In this document: piece by piece, positions 58,745 to 64,000 of the stretch
Numbering within the stretch: the stretch's first letter is position 1
How the letters are laid out: each line of letters begins with the position of its first letter
Assembly: GCF_010093815.1 (NCBI RefSeq)
Contig: NW_022985560.1
Span: 431,501-495,500, forward strand
DNA: 64,000 bases
Reading direction: 5' to 3'
Origin: Pseudovirgaria hyperparasitica
Taxonomy: Eukaryota > Ascomycota > Dothideomycetes > Acrospermales > Acrospermaceae
Notes under the pieces: model-generated
The model's database searches: none
The model's input: only the letters and a program-made list of their open reading frames with translations
What the model was told of the DNA's origin: nothing
Program-made: the position numbers and the translations under genes

Positions 58745-59054
58745 TCAGATACCGATGCGAGTCTTGCGCCAGTGACGTCTCTTAGCGTTGTAACTAATGG
58801 AGAAAATGTTAGACAGAAGTCCCACAGATCTCAGACTTTTCGACAGCAAATCCCATTGCAGGTTGGATAACAAGAGAGTCTCACCGGATGGTGTTGCCTG
58901 TTCGGAGACGAATCCATTGAGGAATGGGACGGTTCTGCTTTTGCGCTTTGGCAAGCTTCTGCTTGGTACGGAACGACTTGTGGCTCTGTGGTAGAATGTC
59001 AAATTAGTATTAGATGGCTTTATTGGATGGGCTGAGGGTATTGCATACCGGCAT
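58745..59054 (-). CDS. RPL39: 60S ribosomal protein eL39
   Basis: Three exons on the minus strand, 59054..59049, 58985..58885 and 58793..58745, encode 51 aa: [20 protein letters not shown] through [15 protein letters not shown], nearly identical to eL39 across eukaryotes. The first exon carries only two codons (ATG CCG). The introns (63 and 91 bp) have GTATGC/CACAG and GTGAGA/TTAG borders. eL39 is a small basic protein lining the ribosomal exit tunnel. The gene is too short and too split for a simple ORF search, but the match is unmistakable. Confidence 0.97.
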
Positions 59055-59576
59055 TGTGAGGTGTCGAGTGCTGTAGTAGAGTTAGTTGTCTTGACAGAAT
59101 GCGGCGGGCATCAACACCAGCGAGGTTTTCGTTGGCAAAGTGCGGGAAGACACAAGCGAGACACTAAGCCCGTTAGCGATGTAGCGCCAAGCCTCACGGT
59201 TTCCCACTGCCAAGCCGAGCTCCAAATTGACGATGCTGAACTCTCCTGTAGAATCAACATCCCATTTGCCATCGGAGAGAGTAGACTTTGAAACAGTCAG
59301 TCTGACATCAGTCTGGTGATGCTGCAGTGTCGAAAAATCCGTTAAAGTGTTGCCGGACTAATGTATTGTCACTGTTACCTACGCACTTCGGCATCATAAA
59401 CGCATCATCACTATCGCTATTCATATATTCTCGTTCATCGCATTCCATTCGGAACTACGAGTGCTACAATCTGATCCGCCACTCACATCCAGACTGCCAT
59501 CCTCGACAACCGCTTTCACAAGCCAAGGCATCCGTGCTGCATCATCCATTCGGTCATCAACCATTCTCCCTCCAAT
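59055..59576. other. eL39 promoter region
   Basis: About 520 bp contain the eL39 promoter and the 3' flank of the next minus-strand gene. I see no other gene. Confidence 0.45.
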
Positions 59577-60582
59577 TTAGCGTCGTCCACTCCCATCAGT
59601 AGTAGCATCCTCCTCCACAACATCGATAAATCCTGCATCTCTCTCTTTGCAGATGCGACCCGGCGTGTGGTTCCCCGGGTAGATGGGAAGGTCTTGCCAG
59701 TGCTGATATCCTCCATGGTGCGCCCAGCCTCTCGCCGCCTCGAGCTCTCGGACAATGTCCATCATTCTGTCGCTGATCTGACCCTGCATATGTCAGCTTT
59801 CTTCTTCACGGCACATAGTAGGTACTTACGCTAGGATTTGGATACCGATATAGCGGTCCGTCGGGAAACGGTGTGAACAATCCGTTCCCAACATCGTTCC
59901 CTATGAAATTATACTTGATGTTAACCGCTGGATACATATCGATCACTTCCAGCTCTGACCGCGCCGGCAAGTTGGGGCGAACTGAACGATTCGCGTGGAT
60001 TGTTAGTTTATGAAGAGAAGCTCGACAGTCCCAGATCTTCTGGCTCACTGAGCGTTGCACTCTTTCGTCTTCGGCCACGCTGTCCATGTCGGGTCTGCGA
60101 TACATGCGATCACAGATATCTGTCGGCTCAATGCGCCAATCTAGATCTTGCAACGCGACCAGGACCCAGTCAGCCTCATCTGTTTTGATCTGTCGAGGGA
60201 GCCAGACCTGGCGGAGTAGACGTCCCCCGCGACCCTTTATTGCTTCTCCTGAGCTGTTCTCTATCGGAGGAGGTGGCTGTTGTTGACCGGCTGGCAAAAG
60301 TGTCTCAATCTGGTAAAGCTGGTAAGGAACTTGAACAGTATGGTCGATCAGCCAGGTCAACCATTTCTCTGTGGATAAAGTCAGCCTAGACTTCTTTCAT
60401 TTGAGACTGTATTTTCATATATTACCAGGGTATGTTTCATTGAATGCATCAAGGTCTCTGGATGCTACTGCGGTGTAATTGCGATGGTTAACGGCATTAG
60501 GGGATCTCAAGAACTCTTGCGTACGATGTGTCTTAGCGGCGGATCCCGCCTCTAATACAGACAGTCGATCACGATGTGCCAT
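59577..60582 (-). CDS. Unrecognised three-exon protein
   Basis: Exons 60582..60426, 60368..59830 and 59783..59577 on the minus strand encode 300 aa, starting MAHRDRLSVLEAGSAAKTHR. The introns (57 and 46 bp) have clean GT-AG borders and both joins keep frame: NETYPE-KWLTWLIDHTVQ and YRYPNPS-GQISDRMMDIVRE. The translation looks like a folded globular protein (EADWVLVALQDLDWRIEP, VIDMYPAVNIKYNFIGNDVG, ELEAARGWAHHGGYQHWQDL). There is no signal peptide or membrane segment. I cannot name the family. It may be a conserved fungal protein of unknown function. Confidence 0.7.
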
Positions 60583-60954
60583 TCTTGTGTTAATGTATAA
60601 TGTGCGCGAGGTTGGAATTGAGATTATCACTCCCGCGGAGACACCACTGTTTGACGGGCTGCGCTGGCGGCCGCTATTATGAGGACCTGTTATGACCACT
60701 ACACCGGGTCTCTCCTAAGTGAACCTCGATACCTTGATCACTTTCATGGGCTCGTGATCCGATTAGACGACTACTTCCCGTGCCCCAGTCCTGCGGAAGT
60801 GAATCCAAAGCCTCACTCCAACACGCACTCAGTCTTCTACGATTTAGGAACTATTGTCCAACAAGATCCTTATTTACTTCCACTAATACAATCGCCCGAG
60901 TAAAGACCAATCTAACAGGACTAGCGCTACAGGAGAACAATAGGCCTCGTTCGG
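60583..60954. other. Upstream region of the three-exon gene
   Basis: It lies between the minus-strand gene start and the recognisable start of the permease pseudogene. Nothing could be supported. Confidence 0.4.
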
Positions 60955-62400
60955 CGATGAGCATTGTTGGCAGAAGACCGAGTCAACGCGCCTTCTGCGG
61001 TCGATAGCCTTCCACCCCGGCTTGCTGTAAGTGAGATCGGCCCCATTACCATATCTACATGTTGTGCATACGTTTAACACGCTTGATAAACAAATGGGAA
61101 CCTTTGTATTCCTGTCTCAATAACAACAGATTAACCGGCGAGACAGTAGCTACTTGTGTTCTGCGGATCATCTCAGGAGTACATCCTATACGATACCCCT
61201 AGCAATTGGAGCTCAAAAGATCCAAGGCTGGCTTGTATCTGCCGGGTCTGGTAGCCGTCTAGGGACTTGTATCGACGTGTATCGGTTTTTGCAAGACGTA
61301 CTCCGGACTTCTGGCAACACGCTTCTTCCTGGGTCTGGCAGAAGCTGGCTTGCTAGGTGTTACGGTAGTCTATCTCGCTATGTTCTACCGTCGTCATCAG
61401 CTAATGCTCCGGATCGGCCTCTTCTACTCAGCAGCTTTTCTAGCTGGGGCATTCGGTGGCCTTCTAGCCACAGGTCTTGCTCAAATCGAAACATCGAAAT
61501 ATCGAGGATGGCCTTCCATTTTCTTCATTGAAGGTGCGATAGCTGTCTTGGTAGGAGCTGGCGCTATATGTTTTCTGCTACATACACCCACCTAGGCAAA
61601 GTTCTTGACTGAAGAAGAACGTGACTTGGCTGTTAAGAGAATGAACATCCACGCCGGAGGCGCATCCGCGAAACCAAATGTGGACATCGAGAAATTTAAC
61701 TGGGATTCGGTCAAGGTAGCGATTCTGAACTTCGAAACCGCCGTTCTGTCGCTTCTTTACTTCGCTATTATCACTCCTATCTACTCCTTCTCGCTTCTCC
61801 TTCCCACCATCCTACGCACACTAGCCTACAGCAAAGTCATCACGCAATTACTTACAGTCCCACCAAATATGGGAGGATTCCTTGCTGTTCTGATGGTTTG
61901 TGTCCCTGTCCGATCGCATAAAACAGAGAGGTGTCTAGATGCTCGGTGGCGTCGCAGTCGCAATTGTTGGGTACATCATGCTCATAGCAAGCGCGCGCGG
62001 TCTTGTGCAGTACGGAGGAACCTTTTTGGTAGCCGCCGGTATCTTCCCTTGTAGTCCACTTATTCTTGGGTGGCTTTCAAATGATCTCGCGCCGCATTAA
62101 GTGCGAGCTACAGGAGCTGGATCCAGATCACCAGTGCGAACATGGCAGCTTTTATCGCGACGTTGGCGTATCGTAGGGTGGATGTGTAGGTACAGGTATC
62201 GTGGTTAGCCTTAACTAACACCCCCCTGGCCTCGATTCAACTTGGGTGTGCTAGGCCTTACCCTGACTCTGATTGTGATTAATTCGATCTACATAAAAAC
62301 GGAGAACAACTGTAATCGAGAGCAGGGTAAACGTTATGACCGCCTGGATGATTTTCGTGGTCGTGAGGAGAGGCTGGGCTTCATGCATCCAGAGTTCTGA
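60955..62400 (+). pseudogene. Decayed Dal5-type (anion:cation symporter) MFS permease
   Basis: Degenerate Dal5/allantoate-permease signatures run in order along the plus strand: ESTRLLRSIAFHPGLL near 60977, HTFNTLDKQMG, TRFFLGLAEAGLLGV, YLAMFYRRHQLMLRIGLF, AFLAGAFGGLLATGL, AKFLTEEERDLAVKRM, LSDRIKQRG, VQYGGTFLVAAGIFP, GWLSNDLAPH, VRATGAG and ERLGFMHPEF near the end. The reading is broken by in-frame stops at 61260-61262, 61593-61595, 61936-61938 and 62098-62100, and by frameshifts near 61900 and 62115. A live gene of this family has about 480-500 aa without stops. Two stops could have been TGG or CAG codons, so G-to-A or C-to-T change (RIP-like) is possible but unproved. Confidence 0.85.
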
Positions 62401-62828
62401 TACACTGTCTAAGTCTCGACGATGCGAAACACAGCATGTATTGTAAGTCTACTTTATTACATCTAGCGCTAATATGCATCTAAAGTATGATAGAGTCCAA
62501 CATAAATTTGTTTACCATGAGTAACTCAGGAGACTCTTCCGCCCCGGACCGAACTGTTTACCTGGTACCATGGAACGCACACCAAACAACACGTCGTCCT
62601 ATGCAGAGCCATAACATCAAAAATCGAATTACTCTATACCACGGTACCGATAAAAGACAGTCTACCAGAGTCCATATCCACAATCCAAATATACATAGGA
62701 TCTGCAGCCGTGCGAAAATTCCTTTCATCATCATATACACCACATAAACATACTCACGACATACTCACAATATACACAAACACAACCACGAAAACCCACA
62801 ACACAAACTAAACATCCTCACCACTACA
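62401..62828. other. Intergenic, no gene seen
   Basis: AT-rich with a CACAA/ACACA-rich stretch just before the next ATG, probably its promoter and leader. Confidence 0.45.
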
Positions 62829-63372
62829 ATGCCACCCCTCCCAATAAGTATCCGCGCTATTGGCGATAACCATATCCACTGCATCCACAACTTTCCACAA
62901 CTCCTCATCACAAAAGCTCAACTCCCCCTCTCCAAACCTGGAACCATCACCACCACCACGCTCACCTCCTTGAATACCCTCAACCACCTCAATGGCACCA
63001 CCTCCATGCTCTCCGAAAACACCACCTGCTCATTCCTCCATACCCAAGAGCATCCGCTCGCCCCCTCGCCTGTCGGCATCCCTGGAGTCACTGTTCTCGG
63101 CTTCTTCAAGGTGGTCTTCATGGTGACGGCGACGTATATTGTTGCCCTCATTGTTATTGCGATCTTTGTGAGTCTGTGCATGTCTGTATATGAGACCTGT
63201 GAGTATATTCGTAATGGCCTGCCTGGTTGTGTAGAATAAATTTGGACTGACCCGTGGTGTAGGTTTATTGTCGACGGGCGCTGTCGACATGGAGACGGAA
63301 GGATTGAAGGTCAGCGAAGACAAGGAGAAGGAGGAGTATCCCGGGTTGGGGGTGAGGGCTGTTGAGGTATGA
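62829..63372 (+). CDS. Small single-pass membrane protein, hypothetical
   Basis: Two exons, 62829..63198 and 63263..63372, encode 159 aa. The intron (GTGAGT...GTGTAG) joins SVYETC to LLSTGAVDMETEG in frame. The N-terminal 80 residues are Thr/Asn/Pro-rich with several N-x-T sites. One strong membrane segment follows (TVLGFFKVVFMVTATYIVALIVIAIF), then a Cys-containing turn and an acidic/basic tail (KVSEDKEKEEYPG). No signal peptide is clear. I do not recognise a family. If the intron is retained the protein ends earlier at 63239 (136 aa). Confidence 0.5.
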
Positions 63373-63591
63373 GCGTCGAAGTAAAATTACAAGAGCAACA
63401 GGGGGGCAGAGTCCGTTGCTTGCATCTCTGTAGGAAGAGAGAGCAGGACATCTGTGTCTTGGCATACTATCATCACATGTCTTCTTGTGCAAGCCGAATT
63501 AGATACAAGGTATGGATATATGTACACGAAGGTGCGAGAAAATATGAATACAATCATACTATGTCCAACAGAAGCGAAGAATGCAGACATG

Positions 63592-63987
63592 CTATACAAG
63601 CCCGAAGCGACGGCCCAGCCGACCCAATAAACCCTGCTTTCTCGTGGCCCAGAAGGCGTTAAACGGTTCGCTCTCACAGAACTGAACCTTCTCTTGGCCC
63701 TCAAATTGGGCTTCCCACTTGCGCATCGCCTCACCACTGCTGGCCGAGATCTGCCGCATTTTCTCGCGGTATTGTGCGCGCTCTTCCAACTCTCTCAAAT
63801 GGCGAGCATCGGAGCCCAAATCCTCATTGAGTTCTTCCTTCATAATTGCCTCATGCCGCCGCTTGCGGCACTGTGTGTACTCGTGTCGTGGATTTTTATT
63901 CTCCCAGATGTCAAGTTCAACTTCCCATTGCTCCTCAGAATCCAAGTTCTCGGGTCGAAGGACTCTCTGTCCGTTGACAACGTTCAT
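63592..63987 (-). CDS. Small charged helical protein, possibly partial
   Basis: A frame of 131 aa on the minus strand from MNVVNGQRVLRPENLD. It is rich in Glu, Arg and Gln, with long helical stretches (CRKRRHEAIMKEELNED, LRELEERAQYREKMRQI) that may form a coiled coil, and a short basic end (GLLGRLGRRFGLV). I do not recognise it. Because it lies at the window edge, upstream exons could be missing, so the start is uncertain. Confidence 0.55.
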   Translation of the reverse strand: MNVVNGQRVLRPENLDSEEQWEVELDIWENKNPRHEYTQCRKRRHEAIMKEELNEDLGSDARHLRELEERAQYREKMRQISASSGEAMRKWEAQFEGQEKVQFCESEPFNAFWATRKQGLLGRLGRRFGLV

Positions 63988-64000
63988 GACGTTGGCAGTC

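Noticed and set aside
1-64000. Retroelements, DNA transposons, tRNA/rRNA genes, CRISPR arrays
   Set aside because: No reverse transcriptase, integrase or transposase reading, paired terminal repeats, tRNA box signature or spaced repeat array was found by eye. Short tRNAs could still be missed.

Overview
This window is nuclear DNA from a filamentous ascomycete (Pezizomycotina). The evidence is many 40-75 bp GT-AG introns with CTAAC/CTGAC-like branch sites, moderately dense genes on both strands, and a typical fungal gene set: LSG1, ORC2, GPI7/LAS21, PDX1/SNZ, COQ8, vacuolar NHX, a forkhead regulator, eL39 and several fungal permeases. Secreted GH6 and GH128 enzymes, a carboxylesterase and a sucrose-type transporter suggest a plant-associated or saprotrophic life. 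The class (perhaps Dothideomycetes) is only a guess. Exon borders below were derived by hand from reading frame, splice signals and family conservation, without transcripts.

Layout. 0-9.7 kb: a secreted type-B carboxylesterase (+), a GH128 glucanase-like enzyme (-), a long gene-poor stretch, then a six-exon DUF89/ARMT1-type damage-control phosphatase (+). 9.7-15.8 kb: a gene-poor stretch around an almost intronless HypX/HoxX-like protein (formyltransferase plus enoyl-CoA hydratase), the most surprising gene here, and one small Ser-rich ORF. 15.8-28.4 kb: a DUF1330-like protein (+), then four genes on the minus strand (an SDR, a peroxisomal acyl-CoA dehydrogenase ending in SKL, the ribosome-biogenesis GTPase LSG1 and a sucrose-type transporter), then a divergent endosomal/vacuolar Na+/H+ exchanger (+).

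28.4-39.9 kb: a GH6 cellulase with an apparent frameshift, 4.6 kb of non-coding DNA carrying an (ATC)14 array, a Sep1/Hcm1-like forkhead factor and a small polyQ ORF. 40-46.4 kb: a housekeeping block in which GPI7 (-) and ORC2 (+) share a 303-bp divergent promoter, and ORC2 converges on PDX1 (-), the PLP synthase. 47-52.7 kb: a DHA1/SLC18-like transporter (-), an unrecognised two-exon gene (-), and an unresolved set of protein-like open segments (+).

52.8-64 kb: an SDR (-), COQ8 with a very long N-terminal region (-), an NTA1-like amidase (+), ribosomal protein eL39 with a two-codon first exon (-), an unrecognised three-exon gene (-), a decayed Dal5-type permease pseudogene (+), a small membrane protein (+) and a small charged ORF (-) at the right edge. 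I saw no tRNA, rRNA, CRISPR, retroelement or DNA transposon that I could support. The genes do not form one obvious pathway. They look like dispersed housekeeping genes with some carbohydrate-use genes among them.
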